Part shown: in pieces, positions 1 to 10,681 of the stretch | How the letters are laid out: every line of letters begins with the position of its first letter | Numbering within the stretch: the stretch's first letter is position 1 | From: Microvelia longipes | Taxonomy: Eukaryota; Arthropoda; Insecta; Hemiptera; Veliidae | Assembly (NCBI GenBank): GCA_018340805.1 | Contig: JACMZG010001913.1 | Span: 15,003,987-15,067,986, forward strand | Direction: 5' to 3' | DNA: 64,000 nucleotides | Made by a program: the position numbers and the translations under genes | The notes under the pieces: generated by a model | Database searches by the model: none | What the model saw: only the letters and a program-made list of their open reading frames with translations | What the model was told of the DNA's origin: nothing

Positions 1-930
1 TTTATATTTCTCTTCATCATTTTTAACTTTCGCTTTCCGCTCTCTTGTTTGGTCTTTTTGCGACTCTGACATACTTTTTTCCTATTATTTTAACCGTTTT
101 GCGCTAGCACCATAGAGCATTTATTTTTATTATTAGGTTATATATGGTTATAATAATAACTTTCTCATTCTTTTTATTTCTACAACATCAGCTTTTCCTT
201 CACATTCTTCCTTCCGACCAGTGTTGCCAACCTAAACTTTTAGCGATTACTTTCACTAGATTTTAGTTAGTTGTTTTTGCATATATCTATAAGGGGGCAC
301 TATAAGACCTAGTCCTAGCTCCTAATATTATAAGAAGATATATAACTATTGCGAAAAAAGGAAAGACAAAGAATAACGATAAATTTCGCAAACGAGGAGA
401 AAAGTTGAAAAAGATGACAAGCATTTAGAAGGTTCTTAAATATTGCGAAAGGAGATAAAGCATTAAGAAAGAAGATGAACATTTCGAAAGAAGAAAAGAC
501 ATTGCGCACATTAAAAGAACATAACGCGGATGTAATTAAAATGATGTTAATGAGCGAACACATATAAGTCCCTCAAGATTCATTGTAAATAATTCTTCTA
601 CAAAAAGCATTACTATGTTTCCTTAATTTTGAATACATCAAATAGAACAGGATAACATATCCTTTAGACCCTTAAGCCTAAAGGACTAGTCGAGGGAAAC
701 ATTGCCCCTACTCTCTAAAGTAAAGGGATACAATTTTCCTTACCAAATATAATGATGTCATTATTTTTAACTTTTCCCTATTTAAACAAAATGAAAATAA
801 TGGCAAAAATGATTTAAATCCAAAAGTAAATAAAAAATGTGTAGGATTACATTTCTCCTCATATTGAAAATAATAAGACACAGAATTTGAATTGAGTCTC
901 GATTTAATTCTGATTTGAGCCAGTAAACGT
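1..930. other. AT-rich intergenic DNA, no gene seen
   Basis: No coding region, RNA gene or clear repeat boundary is recognisable. Bases 300-570 hold a purine-rich stretch with several GAAAG(A)AG-like motifs, and the reading frame open across it is just the reverse of this biased composition. Nothing here is supported as functional. Confidence 0.5.
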
Positions 931-970
931 TTTAACAGCCAATCACCTCGATGCAAAAAACTTAAATTGA

Positions 971-1140
971 TACTATAATACGATACACGGCTAAACTCAG
1001 TTGACAGCGTAAGAAAATAATGCGAGGGAGACAATGAGATTAGTCTTGGATGTTAAACCACGCCCACAATTTCAAATCAGGCCAACCTTATTGATTCCTC
1101 AACACTATTTTCCCGCGCTGTCAACTGATTTAAACTGTAA
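971..1140. mobile_element. Small inverted-repeat element (MITE-like), degraded copy
   Basis: The left end reads TACTATAATACGATACACGG and continues through GTTGACAGCG; the right end carries CTATTTTCCCGCGCTGTCAA, the complement of the left subterminal part. The same element is better preserved at 53664-53857. The interior (AATGAGATTAGTCTTGGATG, CCACGCCC) is shared by both copies. The outermost right end is lost here, running into AAACTGTAACGG. It has no coding capacity and is best described as a non-autonomous DNA transposon; superfamily unknown. Confidence 0.6.
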
Positions 1141-1199
1141 CGGATTGGTAGGGGACAAAACAAGGTTTTTGATTGGGTCAAGAGATGAAGGGAAGAGGG

Positions 1200-1302
1200 C
1201 ATACATCTTTATTTATTACTTATTTATTATTATTATTATTATATTATTACTTTACTACTTATTTATTTATTACTTTATAATTATATTGTATTTTTTATAA
1301 AT
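1200..1302. repeat. (ATT)n / TTTATTACTTA simple repeat
   Basis: A T-rich tract of ATT and TTTATT units directly follows the MITE-like copy. It keeps one frame open without being coding. Confidence 0.8.
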
Positions 1303-2385
1303 ATATTATGTTTCTCTCTGCAGTGAAGGTATGGGGTTAAGCTTATATATTAGGCTCTGAAGTTACTATTTCACAGACTACCTCTGAAAACACTATTTTC
1401 TATTTTAAGCTGGGCTACCCACATTTGTTGAATTTCCCAAATTGCTCTGTCACTATTTCTGTTAGAGTCTTTTAATTTTGTACACATACTTAACAAATTA
1501 TGTTAATACGTCTAGCGTCTATCAATTTTTTATATTATCCATAACCGAAAATAACAAAATTAAAGCCTAATTAGTTAAATAACTCATTCAAATTACGAAC
1601 CCATATTAAACAAATTTATAATTAATGTTCCAAAAAAGTTATTTTGTTACTTAAATCCCCCTAAAATATGCACACTTATAATTTTATGTCTTAATAATAA
1701 ATTCAAACCAAACGCCTTGAAATGCCTAGGTAGACTATATTCATCAATACATAAATGCATTTCGTGTCATTGATTGTCTACTCACTACTTCACTGTTTAG
1801 ATTAAGCATTACAGCTTTAATTGACTCATGTCTCCTACCAAGCTTTCATGAACCATGTTAATCATCAAGTAGTTATACCTGGGTTTCATAAAGTATCTAC
1901 TTGAAGTGTCCAGCCCCAGATTATAGAAGTTGAATAACCTGACAAACCAACTGTTGCTCTTCAAAATCAAGAAAGCGTTAAATGTACTGCCATATTGAAA
2001 GTGTAGAGTTCCACTAAATAAATTTAAGTTTATTTTAATTAAGTTTTTTTTCAGTTTGGATGTACAAAGTCATATATTACTTCAATTTAAATTTCTGGTA
2101 TCCAGTATAAATACTTAAAGAAACAGGCAGGTTATTTTTGAACGCAAGAGGCTCTCTTAAACTTTGTCGTCTCCGACTTAGCAACTCAGTTTCATAGCTT
2201 ATTAAACAGACATAGTTATTTATTTATTGGGACATACCAATCTATTATCATGAAAATTAGTTAAGTTTAATTGAGGTTACTATAGATCAGTCAGCTAAGA
2301 GTTAAGCTCACCCACCTACCAAGTCAAATAGATGCACTTACTTAAACTTAGCATTTTGAATATATGAAATATTTTATGCAAAGAT
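1303..2385. other. AT-rich intergenic DNA, no gene seen
   Basis: I see no motif, RNA gene or repeat with a second copy in the window. Stops are frequent in all frames. Confidence 0.5.
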
Positions 2386-2387
2386 TA

Positions 2388-2419
2388 TGTAGTATACCAC
2401 ATAATCTTTGATTTTATGA
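2388..2419. repeat. Short perfect-arm hairpin
   Basis: CAAAGATTATGTAGT is followed almost immediately by ACCACATAATCTTTG, giving ~14-bp arms around a very short loop. It may be the centre of a decayed MITE or an isolated cruciform; no terminator or gene is nearby. Confidence 0.7.
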
Positions 2420-2539
2420 TTAATAAATTAATTAACTATAATAATAACCAATAACAAATAACAATTATTGACCATACGTATAAAAAATAGTTTATGAGTT
2501 ATGAGTTTTTGGTCATGATAAATAAAACAACATTTAAGA

Positions 2540-2568
2540 TTTCGACCGTATGATTAGGTCTTCATCAG
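2540..2568 (-). ncRNA. Hammerhead-like motif (degenerate, unproven)
   Basis: On the minus strand CTGATGA is followed by one A, a stem GACC / GGTC closing a 9-nt loop, then GAAA. This is the order of hammerhead catalytic boxes with stem II, but with one extra base between the CTGATGA box and stem II. I could not identify a matching cleavage strand or stems I and III. The same layout recurs in several other repeats of this window, so I regard it as a marker of a Penelope-like or retrozyme-like repeat end rather than a proven ribozyme. Confidence 0.35.
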
Positions 2569-2599
2569 AAAGTAACAGAAAAGAGGTTATTTATATTAT

Positions 2600-4430
2600 G
2601 AAAATAACAGGTCAGGGTTATTTTCTCTCAGTGGCAGTACAGCCTTAAATCACCTACCTCCCCCAAAATATCAATAACTATTACTAAACCATTAAATAAT
2701 GTTAAATTTAATGAAAAGTACCTTTTTCAGATGTAGCTAAGAACTAAATCCGCATCTTCATGTAAAAATCTGCAAAAAAACAGAGAGAGAAATTAAAAAT
2801 AGCTTTCAAACCAGAAACCCTAGAATAACACAAAGCAATGTTAAAAGGGTTTTAAGATGTGGAATAGGACCCAATTTTAAAGAGAATTATAGGAAGGGGG
2901 TATCTCTTGTGGTTATCTCTTTGCCTTTGTCTCTCAAGGCATTTAGACCACGGAGTGGCCTACCTAAAGAGAGTTTACGCTTGCGAGGGGTTTTTAGACA
3001 AGCCTACCAGGTAAAAGACACTTAAGGGTTTTACTGTACAAAGTAGAGCTACCAGGTAAGACCAACCTTAGCTTGAAATATACCCTTATTACAGGACCAC
3101 TATCACAATTCACCCACAACCTGCTTTCCCCAAACAAATGCTCTCATGCTACCTTTTGAAGCTTAAACACTAAAGACTTTTTGTTTAATTTTTTATTTAA
3201 AAAGATGCTAATTTTAAAGCTGAGATGAATTACAATCTCTTATTAAAATTATTTTATTTTATGGTAACAATTTTACTGCAGACAAGTTAATGATTATTGA
3301 AAGCAATAATTAATTGAAAGAACTATGAAACAGCAAAAGGTTAGTTAATTTACGTAAACATTAATTTTTTCATAGAGTTTACCCCCTCTCTTAAAAGTAA
3401 AAGAAAATTACAAATTTGTTTCTCCGAGTCAATACTTAACATTAAAATAAAATTCAATCATAAAATAAAAATAAACTAACAAGACTAATCATAAATTCCA
3501 TTTTCATGTAACATCCAGCATAAAAGCTGTCATGTAGTGTATTAATTTGCAGATATTATAACATATATAACACTTAAAAGTGTAATAAAGGATTTCCAGT
3601 GACGTTGATTGAATAACAGTGAATAAACAATATTCTAACATACAGTTGTTTTATACTTCCCGATAGGAAAGCTCAGATATTCTAGAATAATCATTAATTC
3701 CAATAAACCCTAATGGAAGGATAACATTTCAGACACTTCATGACCGGATTATAAAATGCATGGCAATGGTAAGCATGAATCCTTAAAGGATTTGAATATT
3801 TTTTATTAACATGTTACCAAAATGCAACCTTATGTATCCTTTCTGATATGTTAGTTCTTAAAATTTAACCTGATGTTAAATCTGTGAGCTTCAATACATT
3901 CTTTTACCCCTAAAGAAAAGTATAGTTAGACTATAAAAACAAAGCACATAAGTGTTGTGGGTTTTAAACAACCCAACAAATGTAAGGGATAATAATACCC
4001 TTTGGTACTATATAGGTTGTATGTGCTTTTTATTTTTAGTTATTTCCAGTACAATTCTTAAATAACTCTACTTGAGCCTAAGTAAAACTTCTAATTCTTA
4101 CTTAAATAGAGAATTATCATTATTTTCAATTCTCTAAAAACAAAGTAATATTTTATTCCTTTCGTAAATTGCGTTATTTCAAAATCTTCGTCCTTTACTT
4201 GATACCAATACAAGAGGCCGCGGACCTCACACTTTTCCTGTAGCAGTTTGTCTTATTTGTAGTTTAGTAAGTGGCTAAATGTCGTAAAACGTAATTTGTA
4301 CACATTAACGTTAAACAATCAAATCAGAATCAGAATTAATTCTGATAATTGACTAATTTCATGCCAGGATCGTCAGCATAAGGTGGCGCAGGGGGAATTG
4401 GGGGGGGGGTTCGATTTCTTCTTATCCAAC
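2600..4430. other. AT-rich intergenic DNA with small palindromes
   Basis: No coding region is recognised. Small structures include an imperfect inverted repeat around 3940-4030 (AAGCACATA ... TATGTGCTTT) and the self-complementary CAGAATTAATTCTG near 4330. Neither has a recognisable role. Confidence 0.45.
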
Positions 4431-4438
4431 TACTGAGT

Positions 4439-4442
4439 TACA

Positions 4443-4480
<38 letters not shown>

Positions 4481-4487
4481 TATATAT

Positions 4488-4534
<47 letters not shown>

Positions 4535-4558
4535 TATTATAATATATAAACTATATAA
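4439..4558. repeat. (CA)n(TA)n compound microsatellite
   Basis: A CA tract with one CACC interruption passes into a TA tract with AATATT interruptions. Compound CA/TA tracts like this recur throughout the window and are often internal to an interspersed repeat. Confidence 0.9.
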
Positions 4559-4839
4559 CTACCCCTAATCCATTTCAACTTTTTTTCTTATAACAATAAT
4601 ATTTTTCTTTTACTCAACAAAACAGTAAACTTAACTAATAATACAAATAAATAAAATTAATACAAGAATATTATTTATTGGAATGGCAACTAAGCTTTTA
4701 ACAATTGAAAATTATCATGTTCATAGTATTTTGTGACATAACCAAATTACTGAACAAAGTACCAGGCCTGAAAAGTCCAATAGTTAAGATAAATAGTTGA
4801 AAATAAACCTACCTTAGATACATAATATAGTAAAAAAAT

Positions 4840-5225
4840 CAACTACGGGGTACCTCAGAACTTTTCCTCATCACATCGGATTTGCTACGCTCATCCTCCC
4901 TGCTTCGGAGTCGCTTCGCTTGTCCTCAAAATATACAATTCATTATTGCAGGTTAATGACGTCATTAAAAAATATTTTATGAATATCACAACTACAGCGG
5001 ATTGGTTTTTCTAAACAGTTTCAATTCTCTAGCATAAATACACTACGATAATAACAGACACACACACACACATACAGACACACACAACTTTGTGAAATCC
5101 ACTCAGGGGGCCTTAATTTATTATCCTGAAACGGATAATTTAGGTGACATCCCGGTTTCGGATTTTTTGAAAACACAATACTTTTCCTTTATACCTACGG
5201 TATATATGAGGAAAAGTAAAAAATA
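4840..5225 (-). mobile_element. Composite repeat (5S-SINE tail plus upstream module), 5S part deleted
   Basis: Read on the minus strand, this begins with the upstream module (ACTTTTCCTC, a TATACC-type motif, CACAATACTTTTCC complement, CCGAAACCGGGATGTCACC, a CA tract, then TGACGTCATTAACC) and ends in the SINE tail with CGAAGCGACTCCGAAGC, GATGAGGAAAAGTTC and GGTACCCCG. The 5S rRNA-like middle found in the copies at 50300 and 58396 is missing: the TGACGTCA module joins the tail directly. It is a dead, internally deleted copy. Confidence 0.65.
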
Positions 5226-5307
5226 AATTAAATTGATAATTGTTCTAAAACGAGTATAAGTTTATTAATAATCTACAAAAATTGAAACTCTCGCTATAAA
5301 GTAGCGA

Positions 5308-5379
5308 TGCCTCCTGTGAGGATCGAACTCACGACCCCTGGTTTACAAGACCAGTGCTCTGCCACTGAGCTAAAGAGGC
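5308..5379 (-). tRNA. tRNA-Thr: tRNA-Thr (anticodon UGU)
   Basis: The minus strand gives a complete 72-nt cloverleaf including the discriminator A at 5308. The acceptor stem GCCTCTT pairs with AGGAGGC with one G-U. The D-arm contains AGCTCAGTGGCAGAGCA, a good A box. The anticodon stem CTGGT/ACCAG closes the loop CTTGTAA, with anticodon TGT reading ACA threonine codons. The T-arm carries GTTCGATCC, a good B box. There is no intron and no encoded CCA, as expected for a eukaryotic nuclear tRNA gene. No run of four or more T lies immediately 3' (toward lower coordinates: CGCTACTTTATAGCG); the first AT-rich candidate is further on. All stems are intact, so it is probably functional. It is the only clear host gene in the window. 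Confidence 0.95.
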
Positions 5380-6065
5380 TGATGTGCCACGCGGAACAAA
5401 TCAGACCAACTAAGTGAAATCTACACCAGGCATAAAACTACATATAGTTTTATCTTTATTGCCTCAGAGAAAAACTAATATCAGAAACTAATAGATTAAA
5501 ATATTTTTATACTTTTAGATAGACTTAATTCCGAACAACTTGACGCTCCATGATATACATATCCTCTATGCATGAACATTAAACTCAGCCATTAAAAATT
5601 AGGTTATGGTTACTATATAATGTTAATTATGAAATAATTTTTTATGAGCCCATTAAGTTATGAAAACATAAAGGATTGACTTTTAATAAAGATAACGCTA
5701 TGTTTATTTAAAATAAGAACAATTATTTAAAACGATAGACTTTATTATTATAATTAAATACTATAGCCATAAATAACATTCAAATAACAATTGCAAATTA
5801 GACAATCAACTTTTTATACTGAATAAATATTCATTTAAACTAATTCCGTTCATCTTGCGGTTTGGATTAATCCCAAAAAGTATTATTATTAATTTTTATT
5901 ATTTTCAATTTGAATTGTCCACAAATTAAATAAAAGGGACATTAAGTTTATTCATAAAGGAATTCTTGTAGAATATTATTAAAAAATATAATAAAATATA
6001 ATGTACAGTTGATGTCTCATCAACTCACCTAGACGTTTTATGACGAAGATTCATGGCAAGATATA
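5380..6065. other. AT-rich intergenic DNA upstream of the tRNA
   Basis: This is the 5' flank of tRNA-Thr. I see no second tRNA, no coding region and no clear regulatory box. Confidence 0.45.
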
Positions 6066-8649
6066 AGGTGCGAGCGCACGACCTGCATGGCTACACTGCG
6101 GAGGGAGGTGGAGGACAACCTCGCTTTCAAATTACATTGTTCCTTATGTGCAGTTTTCGACTTTCTTTATATGTCACGCGTTATATTAAAAAATAATTTT
6201 TTCCTTGAACTTTCGAGCCCATTTTCATTTACTCAAAGGTTGTCTTTTTAAGAATTAAGAGTTAGATTACTTTTTAAATGTTTTTAAAAAGACTTATTAA
6301 GCGTTAAAAACAAGGGTCTATGTTGTTCATTCTTCTTAAGAAGAATAAAGAAGAATATCAGTCCCTCAAACTTTCCCTCCATTTTTAGTTTGATGTAGTT
6401 CGTCAACAAGTATCATCTATAAATCGATACTCCATGGTAATCAAAAAATCTGATTTCTGATAAAACCTTTAAGAAGGTTAAACCTTTTTAAAGTTCGATG
6501 TAAAGTTATCTGAAAAGACTAAAGTCTTTTTAGTTAGCTATAGTTCGATGCATAGTTACAGGATGTAATAATTGTCCTTTAATATAATAATATACGGGTT
6601 AATAATTGTCCTTATTTATCATAATAGATAAGGTTATAAGATACAGTAATTGTCATTTTGTAGTTGATGATAAACCTCCTAATAATTGAAGAGTCCTTGT
6701 TATTAACTAAAGCTGCCTTTTTCCACAAATGTGCAATTATGATGGAAATTATGTATCAATTTTTGATTTCATTCTAAGTTTCAATAATATTGGATCAGCC
6801 ATAGAAGGAGGAAACGGTTTACTAGATGTGTGCATATTTATTTTTATATGTCAAGAACTATGCGAGTTACTGATGTGGTTACGACCTCTCTCTCTATTAA
6901 GAAAACTGCATAACAACATAAAAAAACACTTTTTATTAGACAACTATTTTTTTAAATTGTTATGCTGTCCGCCTTGACATTAGTTGACTGCTCACAATGA
7001 AGAATAAATATATAAATACGAGCCATGTTACTCTTTAGCACATATTTGTGTGCTGTAGTATGTTTTTCACTAAAGTTAAATGAAAAATGATAGACTAAGG
7101 GTTGTCCAGGGCCTGAATGACAAACCTCTTAAATTGGTGTTGGTCATACAGATATTAGAATAAAACAAAAGACTTAATTCATCTGAATTTTATTACAATA
7201 TACAATTTTGACGGTAAAAGAAAAGTTTAATATAAGTTTAAATCCTATTTAATATGGCATATATTATCTTCATGAAGGTTGCAATTGATGCTCATGAAGA
7301 TTTCGCCCCGATGAAACTCGATTCTCTTGAGGTGGGCATTGCTTCGCGGATGTGAAGTTGATCTGGTCAAGAAGTTTAGACTACATAATCAACTTGTAAG
7401 CAGAAGTTGAACATAAATTAAGTAAATGACATTAACATCTACAGTACTAATAGACAAAGTTCATTCCACGGATGCCAATGTCTCAATGCATTCTTTATCG
7501 GTTAAAAAAGCTGGTATACAAGTCTTCCAGATGATAAAAATGAATAGAATATATTGATATTTCCCAATAATTATGTACTGCAACAAAGCACAGAAGTGAC
7601 TTGAGCAACTTATCCCCAAAGTGACTGATATTCCACATCATAATAGCTGATACTCAAAATAAATTGTAATTATTACAAATTATATCATTGTTGTAAGGTG
7701 CAAGTAACAACAATTTGTACTGATTTTCATTAATACATACAAATCAACTAAATAACATTGACGTCTAACAGTACGAAGCCAAATTAAAAATAAATCTTAG
7801 AGAACATGTAAATTATCCTTGGAATTAAGCACAAGGGCGTGCACATTAATGATAACTCAAGCCAATTTACAATAATAAATTAAATATTTGAACGTAACTA
7901 AAGTAAACAAACAGTCCTTTAAAAACACAGTTTTTTCACTCAACTTGAAACACCAGTAACTTAAAAATAATGCTAAACTAAACTTAAAGGCACATTCTGA
8001 ACGTACAACATTCTAGATCACAAATATAAGCATCTCCAGTAATGAAACTACTAATGAAATAAGTAAAAAACTATCAGAAGAATTTTTTTCTCCATAAGCC
8101 GCCATGAGATTAATCAGTTGTTTGTTATCCTACCTCATAAACTAAAACATGCACTGATATATTAACATATCATAATTACAAAAAGAAAGAGTTTACACTA
8201 TTCTTAATATATTTTCATGTTTAAACAAACATCGAACATCGATGGTAAACAAATCATTGATTATTTGATTACCATGGAGTATCGATTTATAGATGATACA
8301 TTTTGTCGAACTACATCAAACTAAAAATGGAGGGAAAGTTTGAGGGACTGATATTCTTCTTTATTCTTCTTAAGAAGAATGAACAACATAGACCCTTGTT
8401 TTTAACGCTTAATAAGTCTTTTTAAAAACATTTAAAAAGTAATCTAACTCTTAATTCTTAAAAAGACAACCTTTGAGTAAATGAAAATGGGCTCGAAAGT
8501 TCAAGGAAAAAATTATTTTTTAATATAACGCGTGACATATAAAGAAAGTCGAAAACTGCACATAAGGAACAATGTAATTTGAAAGCGAGGTTGTCCTCCA
8601 CCTCCCTCCGCAGTGTAGCCATGCAGGTCGTGCGCTCGCACCTTATAGA
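6066..8649. mobile_element. DNA transposon-like element with ~385-bp terminal inverted repeats, no transposase seen
   Basis: The arms 6066-6450 and 8260-8649 are near-identical inverted copies. Both outer ends read AGGTGCGAGCGCACGACCTG, itself partly palindromic, and TATA flanks both sides as a candidate 4-bp target duplication. Each arm contains a GGAGGGAGGTGGAGGACAAC-type GC-rich block, a long AT-rich part and TCTTCTTAAGAAGAATAAAG. The 1.8-kb interior has frequent stops and no transposase motif I recognise. Long arms with an unrelated non-coding interior fit a fold-back or long-TIR non-autonomous element. The high arm identity suggests recent activity or arm conversion. Confidence 0.75.
6451..8259. 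other. Interior of the long-TIR element
   Basis: AT-rich and non-coding. Bases 6540-6670 contain three loosely repeated units built on ATAATTGTCCT. The interior includes TTCGATGTAAAG / TTCGATGCATAG motifs and no recognisable transposase, capsid or helicase signature. Confidence 0.5.
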
Positions 8650-8659
8650 ACAATATGTT

Positions 8660-9050
8660 GGTCAACTATGCCTCGCCGGCTTAACCGCTATACGTCGATA
8701 AGAAAACTAGGCACGAATTAATTTAAAGTCAACCATATTTAACCGCAACATGCGCAAATTTAAACCGCAATCGCTCATGTTTTGTATAGTCTTCCCTATA
8801 TTAAAGAACTAATATCAATTTCATTAATTGGCGTTTCCAAACGTGAAATTGCATTAAATTTTTTTCCTTGTGTTGCTTCCTTTGGAATTTTTAATGAAGT
8901 GAGTGGCATGCAAGAGGAGGAACCGGAAGTGAGTCTGAAACCTGTATTTGAGTCTCTGAGTATAATAAAATGAAATTGGAGTTAATGCGACCACTTTAAG
9001 TAACCGGAAGAATTAAGGATCGGAAACATTGAGAGAGGTTTAGTATTCTA
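8660..9050. other. Unassigned sequence right of the long-TIR element
   Basis: A frame of 63 codons stays open at 8782-8973 but shows no known domain, and nothing else supports it as coding. Confidence 0.4.
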
Positions 9051-9054
9051 TGCT

Positions 9055-9145
9055 ATTGAGGGTGCTGGGATACTAGTAGAGAGTAGATAAAAGTACATAA
9101 AGCACGAGACCTGCGTTCAAATCCTGGTATCTACGACAAGTTTTT
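9055..9145 (+). mobile_element. Possible tRNA-derived SINE head
   Basis: An A-box-like GATACTAGTAGAGAGTAG is followed about 40 nt later by GCGTTCAAATCC, close to the B-box consensus GGTTCGANTCC, then a T7 run that could act as a Pol III terminator. Stems are poorly conserved, so this is a decayed tRNA pseudogene or SINE head, not a tRNA gene. Confidence 0.45.
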
Positions 9146-9569
9146 TTCGGTTTATTTACACTATTTAAGTTTATACTTATAAAATAATTAACTATTAAAA
9201 GCTTAATAATAACCTAACCGTAAACTAACTAAACGTCAAGTAACTTATTTATTAAATAATTTGAACAAATACTAAATAAACAATCGAAACATTACAGGCA
9301 TGAGACACCATAGAGATAATCACCATAGAGATCTTTAGTAATATAACTAAAGAGAACCTATTGATTGAACTCTGAAACTTCGAAAAAATAACTTGAGCCC
9401 CTTCTATTATTAATACAATCACATAAACAATAAAAAATTACAGTAACTTATATAATAGCAACAGAACGTTTAAGATACAAAACAATACACAAAAATGAAT
9501 GGAAAATTGATTCATTTTAAGCTTGATTCACTTTTAGAGGCGGTTTTAATGAGGTTACCCAGATCCCCA

Positions 9570-9900
9570 AAACCATAGAGATATATACTAGAGGGGGCAT
9601 AGCCTATCTCAATACATTAAAAGTCCTAAAACATCATTGTGGGGCTCTCAGGAGCTCTGTGTAACCTCATAGAAACCTCTTTTAATAATTATTAAGTTAA
9701 GGTTATAATGAATCAATTGGTTTTGGCTTCCTACAAATTGTTTGAGTTTTGATTTATCTTTTCAGCGTTCTACTATATAAGTCACTGTAATTTTGTTTTG
9801 TTTATTTGATCATATTCATAATCAAAGGTGGTCAGGTTATTTTCTTGATGTTTCAAAATTCAACCAATAGGGCCCCTCTAGTAATATATCTCTATGCCCA
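9570..9900. mobile_element. MITE-like element with CATAGAGATATAT-type ends
   Basis: CATAGAGATATATACTAGAG at the left is matched in inverse by CTCTAGTAATATATCTCTATG at the right. The left part continues GGGGGCATAGCC ... CATCATTGTGGGG and GTAACCTCA. The same block occurs in opposite orientation at 14461-14570, showing that it is interspersed. There is no coding capacity. Confidence 0.55.
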
Positions 9901-9939
9901 AAAAGATGTTTCAAGCTTCTCAATGTATTAGTATAGAGC

Positions 9940-10680
9940 AGAGACTATAGATACTTAAACAGTAAGACTGTCGACTCAATTGTGGAAAAATTTGGATTCC
10001 GGTTGACACTAGCGCTGCGGGGGACCTACCTTTCAATTGAGTGGGCGTGTCTTGATTTCCCGCTTTTTGCCCACAGACAGTTTGAAATTTAATTTTTATA
10101 CTTTGTATAGTTATACTTTTAACTAACCCTACCACTTTAATCTTACACAGAACACTTCTGATAATTTTTAAGTTTTTCATTCAAGTAATTTATTAATTTA
10201 ATTGATTCAATCAGGTAGTAATGAAATAATGGCTGAAGTTTAAACGTGGTAGAAGGTAGATTTTGGCATTTAATGCAGACTGTATTTTAATTAAATTAGC
10301 AAGATGCGCACATGTGATTAAATGTAATTACTGATAAAATCGGCTAAATCAATAAATTAATAAATGAAATTTACACTTATCTGCCATCAGTAGCGTTCTC
10401 TGAAAGTTTAAAAGGGTTTTATTTCCTTTTAATTTTTGAAATACAAAACATGCAACGGCGAACCGTTTTTCATTTTATAACAATATTGTAGCTGTCATAA
10501 CCAAGAATGCCATGGTATTCATAAATTTAAATATAAAAATATAATCAGTTATTTTTGGAAAGCTATTGGGGTTAGTTCATGAGTTGTCCGCACCGGTCCG
10601 CCGCAGCGCTATTTTTAGTAGCTTGCGATAATCGAATCCAAACTTTTCCTCATTTAAGTTAACCTCCCCCCCCCCCCCCT
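9940..10680 (-). repeat. C-tract interspersed repeat, copy 1
   Basis: On the minus strand this runs from a poly-G tract (complement of C14 at 10664-10678) through AAAAGTTTGGATTCGATTAT, AGCGCTGCGG, CATGAACTAACCCCAATAGC, and ends with GTGTCAACCGGAATCC and TCGACAGTCTTACTG. The same ordered blocks occur on the plus strand at 47745-48150. The family is moderate-copy and non-coding; its class is unknown. Confidence 0.65.
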
Positions 10681-10681
10681 G

